A DNA stretch of 64,000 nt, from positions 80,293,501-80,357,500 of the forward strand of contig CM075670.1 of assembly GCA_037962975.1 (NCBI GenBank), given 5' to 3'. How positions within the stretch are numbered: the stretch's first letter is position 1; every line of letters begins with the position of its first letter. This DNA is from Clitoria ternatea. Its lineage: Eukaryota > Streptophyta > Magnoliopsida > Fabales > Fabaceae. The position numbers and the translations under genes are program-made. Below are positions 23,746 through 35,299 of the stretch, piece by piece. The notes beneath the pieces are model-generated. The model saw only the letters and a list, made by a program, of their open reading frames with translations, was not told the DNA's origin and made no database searches.

Positions 23746-25408
23746 GACTTGTCCTTAAGGCTTTCTAGCATGCCAATGAAAATCTAGAAATTGGTGTTGC
23801 ATAGTGTGTAGTTCCTTCCAAAATGCATCTTCAGGGTTGCTCGATTGCCCTTTTTCTTCATTCTTCTATCTAAAACCGCATGGTTGCATCTCACCTTCTT
23901 CATTGTGTAATGGAAGCTCTTGTGATACAGAATGTGTACCATGATGTTTCTTCAGCAACGACACATGAAAAACGTCATGTATTCTTGTGTCAGCGGATAA
24001 CTCAAGTTTATAGGCCACCTTGCCAACTCTCTCCAATACCTTGAAAGGGCCATAATACCTTGGAGCTAACTTATGGAATGATGTATTTGCCAAACTTAAT
24101 TTACTTATAAGGTTGTATCTTCAAATATACTAGGTCTCCACATTGAAACTCCTTGTCTACCCGCCTGAGATCAATATACCTTTTCATCCTCTCTTGGGCT
24201 TTATTTAAGTTGTCCTGTAAAAGTTTGGCAATCTGCTCTCTTATCCTTACAGTGTAAGCAACTGCTTCAACTAATGAATCTTCCTGCACTACAACATTTG
24301 GCCTTGATAGGGGATAGCCATATAAGGCTTCAAATGGTGACATCTTGGTGGCTGTGTGGAATTTAGTATTGTACCATAATTCTGCTACAGAAAGATGCTC
24401 TGTCTATTTCTTTGGTAGATCATCAGCTACACATCTTAAATATCCTTATAAGGCTTTGTTTAGAGCTTCCATTTGTCCATCTATTTGAGGGTGGGAAGCA
24501 GTGGACCTCAACAACTTAACCCCATGTTGCTTTATCAACTCAGTCTAAAATGCACTCATAATATTGCTACCTCTGTCAAAAATTATCTCAGATGGCCAAC
24601 CATGCAATTTAATAACAGTATCTAGAAATACTTGTCCTACTTTAGATGCTCCAAAAGGATAAGCTAATGGTGTGAAATGAGCATACTTTGTGAGTCTGTC
24701 ACAAACCACAAATATAACTGTCATGCCATTAGACTTAGGAGCACCAACAATAAAATCCATTGAAATGGATTTCCAAGCTCTATCCAGAATTGAAAGTGGC
24801 TGAAGTAACCCAACAGGCATTTGTAAGAGTGGCTTATTTTTCTGACAAGTGAGACATTCTTGTACCCATTTTTTTTACTTTCTTCTGCAATCCTTTCCAT
24901 TAAAACCGATCTTTAATTCTTCTATAAGTTAGGCCATATCCTGAATGTCCACCTATCATAGTGTTATGGAAATGATGCAGTATTCTTCTTTGCATGCTCT
25001 GATCTGCCCCAATTACCAGTTTACCTTTTCTCCTTAAAAATGTTCCATCAAATGTATAGTGTTTGTATGATCCTTGATGCACCCTTACTTTATCTACTAT
25101 CTTCTACAATTTTGGATCTGTTCTCCATGAGTCTTTAGCCTCCATCAGCAATTGAGATGTAACTTGGAAGATTGCCGCCAAGCTACCTCCTTGTTGCTGT
25201 CTAGATAGAGCATCAGGCACTACATTGTCTTTGCCTTTCTTATATTCGATGCTGAAGTCCAGACCCATCAATTTTTCTAATCCCCAATTCTATATCAATG
25301 TTGTTGGAGGTTGCTCAAGTAGGTGTTTTAGTGCTTTTTGATCATTCTTGATTATAAAATGTTGTCCAAGGAAATAATGCTGCCATTTCTTTACCGCAAA
25401 TAGTATAG
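23746..25408 (-). pseudogene. Reina-like pol: RNase H end, integrase, chromodomain remnant
   Basis: From 25403 downward: RNase H end (AVKKWQHYFLGQHF, KNDQKALKHLL), then integrase zinc-binding part (HFHNTMIGGHSGYG, CLTCQKNK). The catalytic core follows with first Asp in SMDFIVGAPKS, second in FDRGSN, and an HPQIDGQ block with the Glu. After it come the C-terminal GDLVYLKIQPY region, PRYYGPFKVLERVG and VFHVSLLKKH. Near 23880-23800 a chromodomain remnant is readable across a frame change (VLDRRM..., then WKELHTMQHQF) with part of its middle missing. Several stops and frameshifts are present. The chromodomain in living relatives directs integration to marked chromatin. Confidence 0.82.
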
Positions 25409-25848
25409 TGTAACATCCTAAATTAAGAATTTTAGAAAATAATTCATCAAAGATCAGTGGAGAATTTATGAGTGAATCATGTTTGAGACAAGACCTTCCG
25501 AGTGAAGAAATGGATATGATTTCGAGTGAAGTATGACCGAGAAAACTACTTCCGAGTGAAGGAAGGTTAAGATGTTTCCGAGTGAGGCATGACTAAGAGA
25601 ATCATTTCTGAGTGAAGAAAAACTGTGTCCGAATGAGACACTTGAGTGAGGAAAATCCGAGTGAAACGTTTCCGAATAGGTCGTTTCCGAGAGAAGTACT
25701 TCCAAGCGAAGAGAAGCTTTGATTTAGAATGAGTACTTCTCGGACCAAGATGTTTCTGAGTAGTGAACTCCCGAGAGGGGTATCTCCGAGTTGAGTGTAA
25801 CTTTCCTGAGTGGGGTGTCTCCGAGTGTGACACTTCCGTGTGGGATGG
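25409..25848 (+). repeat. Element D 5' LTR, first part
   Basis: Begins TGTAACATCCTAAATT and matches 42422-42858. Nearly all of it is the TTCCGAGTGA-like motif array of U3. It breaks at GATGG, the target site of element C, and resumes at 35300. Confidence 0.9.
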
Positions 25849-27057
25849 TATAACGTTCTTATTTTTAAAAATAAAATTTCAACAACCCAAATAAATTTTT
25901 TGCAAATAAATTAGATTTCAGAATAGGATTCGGATTCAATAATAACAATCAGTTTTACATCAATCCGACCGGCTCATTTAAGTATACAAATAATTATAAA
26001 TACTCGGTATGCATAAGAGCCGGCCAAGGCTACTACAAACAACTATGTGCACTATGTACAATACATATAATACATAATGCTCCGAGCGGCTGAGTGACTT
26101 CACATATCATTGCTTTGTCCTATATCCACTGTAAAAATAACAACAAGTAGGGGGTGAGCATAAACATATCAAATGATAGTTATTGAATCGGATTAAAGGT
26201 CCAATTCATAACTATATATAAAACATAACTGGATCACACAAACTCATATCATCAATGATCATATCATCATGTTATTCTCAATATCATATATCAATGCATT
26301 CATATGCTCAATCAAATGGATCCATTATTAAGTATTTTAATTTGTGTTGCAACACTGGCTCCCAGCCATAACTCAGCTCTCAGCTGATCTGGCTGTTTTA
26401 CTGGTACCAAACCGTTTGCACCCTCATGTGACACAATCGCTCCCAGTGACAACGGTAGTGCCACAGGCTAAACCCCGAGCCCCGCTCAAGAGGTTTGCCT
26501 TGAGTCCCACCCAAGGTCTTTTTGTGGAATCCTCGAAACCACAATAATATTTCATCTTTGTTCAATACACAAGCATCATATACATATCAAATGCATCCCA
26601 TGCATTCATACATCATGAAAAATTCATGAATATTACTCATATTATCTTCATCAATCACATATACATATCATAACTCATATACCAAAATCAATATCATATG
26701 AACGGTAATACAAATATATCACACATCACATATATATATATTCAGGATTTAATATTATCCTGAATCCGTTCATAAACCATACATTTAAAATGTAAACGCT
26801 CCCCCTACCTGGAAATAAAGAGTTCCAACAGCTTTTTAAGCTATATCCAAGTCACTGCTCACGAATTCCGACTAGAATTGTAGTTCTGAACCAGTCCAAA
26901 GCTTTCTAACTTATGAAGTCCAAGCTTCTACGTCAAGGAGAAGAAATGAAGATTGATTTCTTCTTCGTTTGATGGTTTCCAGTAAAGATTGGAAAGAAAA
27001 GGATTATAGATGACATTTTTCACTTTCAAAGTTTCTAAACTGATTCAACAGTAGAAG

Positions 27058-27096
<39 letters not shown>

Positions 27097-28252
27097 TTCA
27101 TGCAGAAGAGACGTGAACGACAGGAAGATGTCTGCTACACGTATCTTTAAATGATAAGGAAGGAATAAGATATTTAATGGAAAGCGGACAGAACATCAGA
27201 GGGTCCAATACTTAAAAAATATCAGAAAAGTGAATCTGCTAGAATGTAGAAGAATAGAGTGACGTGGAAAGCATCTATAATTAAAATAATTATTAATTCT
27301 GACTCGGTTTCGGTATTCTGGCACATCTTTCCGAGAAGATTCATCACAGCCTTTGTCCATTCAGAATTCCTTCATTCGGAGGAAATTCACTCGGAAAGGT
27401 TTCATCCCATGAAACACTCAGCTTTCCTTCCTCGAAAATGTCCCACACGGAAATATCTCATTCAGACATCTTACTCAGATATATTTCTACCCGAGTCAAG
27501 CCTTCATTTGCGTCACTCGGAAGTCTTCCATCTGAAAAGATCACTCGGGGTCAAAAACTATCTCAAAGACAAATCCGAGCACAAGTTCTCGGAAACTCTG
27601 AATATGGACCCGAGCACAAATTAAAAGAATTCACCATTTGGATATTTACTTCCCCTCAGGAATTATTCACTCAGAATATACTCATTCGAAGTTAAAGTCT
27701 TTCTCTGTCCAGAAGTACTCTTAGTGGAAAAGACTCACTCGGTATATTCCAATCGGTGCCACACCACACGGAAATTAGAAATTTCTCACTTGATGCTCTC
27801 CCACTTGGAACGTCTCACTCGGTGCCATCCCTCTCGGAAGTATCACACTCAGAGACACTTCACTTGGAAGTCACTATTCAAAAATATCTCAGCCTGAGAA
27901 GTACTTATTCAAGTTCAAAGCTTCTCTTTATTCGGAAGTACTTCTCTCGGAACAACCCATTCGGAAACGTTTCACTCAGAGACGTTTCACTCGGATTTAC
28001 ATCATTCAAAAGTGTCTCATTCAGACACAGTTTTTCTTTACTCAAAAATGATTCTCTTAATGATGTTTCACTCGGAAACATCTTAACTTCACTTGGAAGT
28101 AGTTTTCTCGGTCTTACTTCACTTGGAATCATATCCATTTTTCACTCGGAATGTCTTATCTCAGACAGTATTCACTCGGAATTCATTCAGAAATTCTCCA
28201 TTAATCCTTAATAAATTATTTTTCTAAGAATCATAAATTTTGGGATGTTACA
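25849..28252 (-). repeat. Element C 3' LTR (2404 bp)
   Basis: On the minus strand it starts at 28252 (TGTAACATCCC) and ends at 25849. Order: motif array in U3 (about 28190-27300), an (AT)17 run at 27061-27094 where the TATA box should be, donor-like CCAG|GTAGGG at 26818, GC-rich box (26345-26545), and acceptor-like TTTTACAG ending at 26129. Open frames here, such as 27756-28211, are array translations and not genes. Confidence 0.92.
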
Positions 28253-28265
28253 TTTCTCCCCTCCT
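28253..28265 (-). other. Element C polypurine tract
   Basis: On the minus strand AGGAGGGGAGAAA directly precedes the 3' LTR. It follows the TTCGAGGACGAAATTTTT block shared with B, D and E. Confidence 0.85.
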
Positions 28266-28306
28266 ACAAAAATTTCGTCCTCGAAATTTAAATATAAAGA
28301 TATACA

Positions 28307-31203
28307 TTAATGAAATAACTCGGGATATTGTTGCCTCATAGCATCTTGACGTTCCCAAGTATGCATGATACACTGATACTGCTGCCATGCAACCTTGACC
28401 AACTGAACATTCTTACTTCTCAAGCGTTTTACTGATCGGTCCATTATACCAGTGGGTTCGGCTATAGTGGTCAGGTTTTCTCGGATTTCAACATCATCAT
28501 CCGGCATCTCATGGGTAGTATCTGGCAAATACTTTCTCAATTGAGAAACGTGAAATACACTATACAAATTTGACAAATGAAAAGGCAACGCTATCTAATA
28601 AGCTACAAGTCCGACTCTCTTCAATATTTTATATGGACCAATAAACCTCGGGCTCAATTTCTTGCTTTTCAATGCTCTCCCAATGCCTTTGCTAGAAGAA
28701 ACTTTCAGAAAGACTTTGTCGCTGACCTGAAACTCAATCGGCTTCGTCCGCTTATCATAATAACTCTTCTGACGATCTTGGGATGCTTTCATTTTATCTT
28801 TGATCATTTGAATTTGCTCAGAAGTCTGCTGCACAATTTCAGGTCCTAACATTAAGCTCTCACCCGATTCCGACCAGCAAAGAGGGGTTCGACATTTCCT
28901 GCCATATAAAGCCTCATATGGAGCCATACCGATGCTACTGTGATAGCTATTATTATAAGTAAATTCGATCAGTGGAAGGTATTGCTCCTAGCCACCACCA
29001 TGCTCTAGCACACAGGACCTCAAAAAGTCCTCTAAACTCTGGATAGTTCACTCGGACTGCCCATCTGTCTGAGGATGATAGGCCGAACTCAATCGGAGCT
29101 TCGAACCTAACTTTTGATGCAAACTCCCCCAAAATCGGGAAGTAAACCTCGGATCTCTATCCGACACAATTGAAGATGGAACACCATGCAGTCGGACTAT
29201 CTCACTAATATACAACTGTGCTAGTCTTTACAAGGGGTAACTCATATTGATCGGTAAGAAGTGTGCAGACTTTGTCAATCGGTCCACAATAACCCAGATA
29301 GCATCGTGTCTATTCCGAGTCCTAGGTAATCCTATTACGAAATCCATAGCAATAGCATCCCATTTCCACACGGGAATCTCTAAAGGTTGTAAACCACCGG
29401 ACAGTTTTTGATGTTCAACCTTCGCTTTCTGACAAATTATACAATGAGCCACGAAGTCAACTACATCCTTCTTCATTCTGGGCCACCAAAAATGCAATTT
29501 CAGATCATGATACATCTTAGTAGTACCCGGATGAATACTCAGCATACTCCTGTGTACTTCATCGACTACCGATCGTCACAAATCACCCGAATTAGGTACA
29601 TAAATTCGACCTTTCACTCGGTAAATGCCATCAGAACCCTCGATTAAGAATAGGTCTTTACCTTTAGCCTGAGTTTCTTTCATCTCGGCTAAATAAGAAT
29701 CCGACATCTGCTGTATATAAACAAGCTTCAAAAATTCATTGGCTATTTTCAGAGTACCAAGAGTCATTTTCCGAGAAGAAGAAACATCCACTTGTAGGTT
29801 CATGTCTCGGAATTGTTCAAGCAACTTCATCTCTTTAACCATCATTAATACCATATGAATGGACTTCCGACTCAAGGCATCAACTACAACATTTGCCTTT
29901 CCTGGGTGGTATTTCAAGTCGAAATCATAATCTTTCAGAAATTCAATCCACCTCCTTTGCCTCATATTTAACTCCTTCTGGTCAAATAAATATTTCAGAC
30001 TTTTATGGTCACTATACACTTTAAACTTAGAGCCATAAAGATAATGCCTCCAAATTTTTAGTGCAAAGACCACAGCTGCCAACTCCAACTCATACGTAGG
30101 ATAGTTTTGCTCGTGCGGTCATAATTGACGCGAAGCATAGGCAATCACTCGGTTATTCTGCATCAATACACATCCTAGGCTGAGCCCGGATGCATCACAA
30201 TAAACCACAAAACTTTCCTGTAGATTCGGCAATGCCAATACAGGAGTAGAAGTCAATCTGGCCTTCAATTCTTGGAAACTTCTTTCACACTCGGAAGACC
30301 ACACAAAAGAAACATTCTTCCGGGTTAGCTTGGTCAATGGCAAGGCGATTTTGGAGAATCCCTCAATGAATCTCCGATAGTAACCAGCTAAACCCATAAA
30401 ACTCCTGACCTCGGTGACCGACTTAGGTCTCTCCCAAGTCATCACAGCTTCGATCTTTGAAGGATCAACCGAGACACCTTCACTGGAGATGACATGACCC
30501 AGGAATTGAATCTTGTCCATCCAGAATTCGCATTTAGATAATTTGGCAAATAATTGCTTCTCTCTCAACACTTGAAATACCGATCGGAGATGCTCTTCAT
30601 GTTCCTCATGAGACTTTGAATAAATTAGAATATCATCGATAAATACCACCACAAACCGATCCAAGTAAGGATGAAAAATGTTGTTCATATAATTGAACAC
30701 AGCCGGAGCATTAGTTACTCCGAACGACATTACCACATATTGATAATGACTATACCGGGTCCTGAATGTCGTCTTAGGAATATCAGCAGCTTTCACTCGG
30801 ACTGATGGTATCCCGATCGTAAATCAATCTTAGAAAAGACTGATGCACCACGAAACTGATCAATTAAGTCGTCAATTCTAGGCAATGGGTATTTATTCTT
30901 GATGGTCAGCTTGTTTAATTGGCGGTAATCAATACATAACTGCATGCTACCATCCTTTTTCTTGACGAGTAACACCGGAGCACCCCACGGTGATATACTC
31001 GATCGGATAAATTGTTTCTCAAGAAACTCGTCAACTTGTTTCTTTAACTCGGCTAATTCAATCAGGGACATTCTATAAGGAGCTCTAGAGACTGGCTCGG
31101 CTCCAGAAATCAGATCAATAGAGAACTCAATTTCTCTATTAGGAGAAACACCAGGTACATTCTCCGGGAACAACTCGGGAAAATCACATACTACAGAAAT
31201 ATC
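28307..31203 (-). pseudogene. Element C pol: RT, RNase H, integrase, chromodomain-like end (broken)
   Basis: RT (31173-30120) has SISPWGAPVLLVKKKDGS and the FIDDIL motif; a one-base loss near 30800 shifts the frame inside GYHQ. RNase H has VYCDASGLSLGC. Integrase has HPGTTKMYHDL with CIICQKAK, first Asp in AMDFVIGLP, the SDRDPRF block and the AYHPQTDG region. The end has FHVSQLRKYLPD and VKVAWQQ...TWERQDAM. Stops at 30119, 29576, 29228, near 29050 and 28990, and at 28595 interrupt it. Those at 29228 and 28595 occur at the same codons in element D. The terminator is at 28307. Confidence 0.9.
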
Positions 31204-32721
31204 TCAGATTCTAGACTCACTCTTTCCATCAACCATACAAAATAACATAAATAGTTGAGATATATCTTGAATTTCATAGTCGTCGACTTTTTGATTAGGA
31301 AAAATCACCCGTTGGTTCCGACAGTCAACTAGGACTCTATTGGCCGATAGCCAATCCATACCGAGAACAATGTCAAGACCTCTCAAAGGCAGACATATCA
31401 AATCAGTCGTAAAACTCCTATCACCCAAATTGAAGGATACATTTTCACACATCATAGAAGTCCATAGTTTAGCACCAGTCGGGTTAGTTACATTCAATGC
31501 CCGATTCATTGCAACAACAGGTAATCTCATACGTATGACATAATCATTGGAAATAAATGAATGAGTTGCACCCGAGTCAAACACCACATTAAGAATAGCA
31601 TTTCCGAGTAAACACTTACTCTGAACCAGGTCGTTGGCTTGAGCAGCCTCCTCAGCAGTGATAGCATACACTCGGCCTACAGCTGGTGAACTAGAAGTCC
31701 CAGCCCGATCATTCCTCGGCATCACAGAATTATTACCGCATCCACCATTGCCTCTACCTCCTCTGTTACCGTTTCCACGGCCTCGCCCCCGGAAGCCTCC
31801 ACGGTTTACACTAGCATTCGATTCAGTCGGTTGTAGAAGAGGACAGTTAGGATGAACGTGTCCGTTCTCATTGAAGTGATAGCAAATAACTTCTTCCTCT
31901 TTATTACAATTCCGAGCATAATGATTGCCACCACATCTGAAGCATTTAATGTCCCTCGGATGACTCACCGATCGGCCACCAGAATTTACTCGGCCTCGAG
32001 ATCTAGAGGATGATTCTCCTCTAACAGACTTCCCTTGCTTCTTAAATCTTATCGGTGGTAGCTTTGAAGAACTATCCGACCTACTGATCGATCCAATTGA
32101 AGCTTTATCATCTTCCTTATATATTCGGCATTTACTAACAAGGATCAGAAAGCTTCTAATTTCCTGGTATCGGAAAGCCTTCTTAATTTTTGGATTCAAG
32201 CCACTCTCAAATTTGATGCATTTCGAGCCTTCAGTGCCCGACATCTGAAAAGGAGGATAAAACAAACAAAGCTCCTCAAATTTCACTGCATATTCTTCAA
32301 CACTCAGATTGCCTTGTCTGAGTTCCATGAATTCTAATTCCTTTTGGCTTCTGACCGTGTTTGGGAAGTATTTTTCAAGGAAACATTCCTTGAAATTTTC
32401 CTAAATCAGCTCGGTTCCCATGGCTACCAGTCGGGCTTTGGTCATTTTCCACCAGTTTTCAGCTTCTTTCCGAAGCATAAACACAGCATACTCGACCTTT
32501 TGTGCCTTTGTGCACTGCAGACTGCCAAAGATCCGTTCTAAGTTCTGGATCCATGCATAAGCTTGGTCGGGCTGAAATCCTCCATGGAATTCAGTCGGTT
32601 TTCGCTTAAGGAAACAATCAATACTATGATTGTCACTCGATTGAGGTTGGTTCTGCCTTTCTAAAATATCGGCAACACCTTAGAAGGCAGCAGCCATTGC
32701 ATCCATACCATGAGGGTCCAT
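31204..32721 (-). pseudogene. Element C gag and protease (two stops in gag)
   Basis: ATG at 32721 (MDPHGMDAMAAA) lies just inside the primer binding site. The gag domain contains LKRKPTEFHGGF, AYAWIQNLERIF, LEKYFPNTV and MELRQGNLSVEEY. One CX2CX4HX4C knuckle (CFRCGGNHYARNC) and a second with His in place of a Cys (CYHFNENGHVHPNC) follow, then an Arg/Gly-rich tail. The protease has FDSGATHSFIS and ILGMDWL-like VLGMDWLSANRV. In-frame stops lie at 32680 and 32401, and a TGA at 31204 separates it from RT. The rest is one open frame of 374 codons. Confidence 0.9.
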
Positions 32722-32885
32722 TTTCTTATCCTGAAATAATCATCATACTTTAGTACCTCTCATGGATATGAAAGCAATTTATTTATAGTTGATTTCCTCA
32801 ACTATAATACGTAACAACAGTGATATGATTTCACTCAATTCATAGCACTTAGTAGCTTAACCTTGACCTTGGACTTTTCAAGTCT

Positions 32886-32897
32886 GCTCTGATACCA
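32886..32897 (-). other. Element C primer binding site (tRNA-iMet)
   Basis: On the minus strand TGGTATCAGAGC, the exact plant initiator-Met PBS, starts three T residues after the LTR end GAACGTTATA. This fixes the LTR edge and its TA terminus. Confidence 0.92.
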
Positions 32898-32900
32898 AAA

Positions 32901-35294
32901 TATAACGTTCTTATTTTTAAAAATAAAACTTCAACAGTCCAAATAAATTTTTTGAAAATAAATTAGATTTCAGAACAGGATTCGGATTCAACAATAACAA
33001 TCAGTTTTACATCAATCCGACCGGCTCATTTAAGTATACAAATAATTATAAATACTTGGTATGCACAGGAGCCGGTCAAGGCTACTACAAACAACTATGT
33101 GCACTATGTACAATACATATAATACATAATGCTCCGAGCGGCTGAGTGACTTCACATATCATTGCTTTGTCCTATATCCACTGTAAAAATAACAACAAGT
33201 AGGGGGTGAGCATAAACATATCAAATGATAGTTATTGAATCGGATTAAAGGTCCAATTCATAACTATATATAAAACATAACTGGATCACACAAACTTATA
33301 TCATCAAAGATCATATCATCATGTTATTCTCAATATCATATATCAATGCATTCATATGCTTAATCAAATAGATCCATTATTAAGTATTTTAATTTGTGTT
33401 ACAACACTGGCTCCCAGCCATATCTCAGCTCTCAGCTGATCTGGCCGTTTTACTGGTACCAAACCGTTTGCACCCTCATGTAACACAATCGCTCCCAGCG
33501 ACAATGGTAGTGCCACGGGCTAAACCCCGAGCCCTGCTCAAGAGGTTTGCCTTGAGTCCCACCCAAGGTCTTTTTGTGGAATCCTCGAAACCACAATAAT
33601 ATTTCATCTTTGTTCAATACACAAGCATCATATACATATCAAATGCATCCCATGCATTCATACATCATGAAAAATTCATGAATATTACTCATATTATCAT
33701 CATCAATCACATATACATATCATAACTCATATACCAAAATCAATATCATATGAACGGTAATACAAATATATCACACATCACATATATATATATTCAGGAT
33801 TTAATATTATCCTGAATCCGTTCATAAACCATACATTTAAAATGTAAACGCTCCCCCTACTTGGAAATAAAGAGTTCCAACAGCTTTTTAAGCTATATCC
33901 AAGTCACTGCTCACGAATTCCGACTAGAATTGTAGTTCTGAACCAGTCCAAAGCTTTCTAACTTATGAAGTCCAAGCTTCTACGTCAAGGAGAAGAAATG
34001 AAGATTGATTTCTTCTTCGTTTGATGGTTTCCAGTAAAGATTGGAAAGAAAAGGATTATAGATGACATTTTTCACTTTCAAAGTCTCTAAATTGATTCAA
34101 CAGTAGAAGCTGATATATATATATATATATATATATCGTTCATGCAGAAGAGACGTGAACGATAGGAACATGTCTGCTACACGTATCTTTAAATGATAAG
34201 GAAGGAATAAGATATTTAATAAAAAAGGGACAGAACATCAGAGGGTCCAATACTTAAAAAATATCAGAAAAGTGAATCTGCTAGAATGTAGAAGAATAGA
34301 GTGACGTGGAAAGCATCCATAATTAAAATAATTATTAATTCCGACTCGGTTTTGGTATTTTGGCACATCTTTCCAAGAAGATTCATCACAGCCTTTGTCC
34401 GTTCAGAATTCTTTCATTTGGAGGAAATTCACTCGGAAAGGTTTTATCCCATGAAACACTCAGCTTTCCTTCCTCAGAAATGTCCCACACGAAAATATCT
34501 CATTCAGACATCTTACTCAGATATATTTCTACCCGAGTTAAGCCTTCATTTGCATCACTCGGAAGTCTTCCATCTGAAAAGATCACTCGGGGTTGAAAAC
34601 TATCTCAAAGACAAATCCGAGCACAAGTTCTCAGAAACTCTGAATATGGACTCGAGCACAAATTAAAAGAATTCACCATTTGGATATTTACTTCCCCTCA
34701 GGAATTATTCACTCGGAATATACTCATTCAAAGTTAAAGTCTTTCTCTGTCCAGAAGTACTCTTACTGGAAAAGACTCACTCGGTATATTCCAATCGGTG
34801 CCACACCACACGGAAATTAGAAATTTCTCACTTGATACTTTCCCACTTGGAACGTCTCACTCGGTGCCATCCCTCTCGGAAGTATCACACTCAGAGACAC
34901 TTCACTCGGAAGTCACTATTCAAAAATATCTCAGCCTGAGAAGTACTTATTCAAGTTCAAAGCTTCTCTTTATTCGGAAGTACTTCTCTCGGAACAACCC
35001 ATTCGGAAACGTTTCACTCAGAGACGTTTCACTCGGATTTACATCATTCAAAAGTGTTTCATTCGGACACAGTTTTTCTTTACTCAGAAATGATTCTCTT
35101 AATGATGTTTCACTCGGAAACATCTTAACTTCACTTGGAAGTAGTTTTCTCGGTCTTACTTCACTCGGAATCATATCCATTTTTCACTCGGAATGCCTTA
35201 TCTCAGATAGTATTCACTCAAAATTCATTCAGAAATTCTCCATTAATCCTTAATAAATTATTTTTCTAAGAATTATAAATTTTTGGATGTTACA
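32901..35294 (-). repeat. Element C 5' LTR (2394 bp)
   Basis: Second copy of the C LTR, same order of parts. The AT run (34113-34136) has 12 repeats against 17 in the other LTR. The motif array covers about 35235-34340. Upstream edge TGTAACATCC abuts the GATGG duplication. Confidence 0.92.
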
Positions 35295-35299
35295 GATGG

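Larger units (their letters stand above)
25849..35294 (-). mobile_element. Element C: Tekay/Del-type chromovirus nested in D's 5' LTR
   Basis: A 9446-bp minus-strand element with LTRs at 32901-35294 (5') and 25849-28252 (3'), flanked by GATGG (25844-25848 and 35295-35299). Removing it restores the D LTR exactly as it stands uninterrupted at 42845-42870. LTR ends are TGTAACATCC and GAACGTTATA (TG...TA). Gag-pol is nearly continuous, with one frameshift near 30800 and about nine stops. The LTRs differ by what looks like a few percent, so C entered after D. Confidence 0.93.

Noticed and set aside
27756..28211. Open frame of 151 codons rich in HSE/SLG words, matched at 34798-35253
   Set aside because: It is a translation of the TTCCGAGTGA-type array inside the two LTRs of element C. 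It has no ATG context or domain, and other frames of the array are also open.
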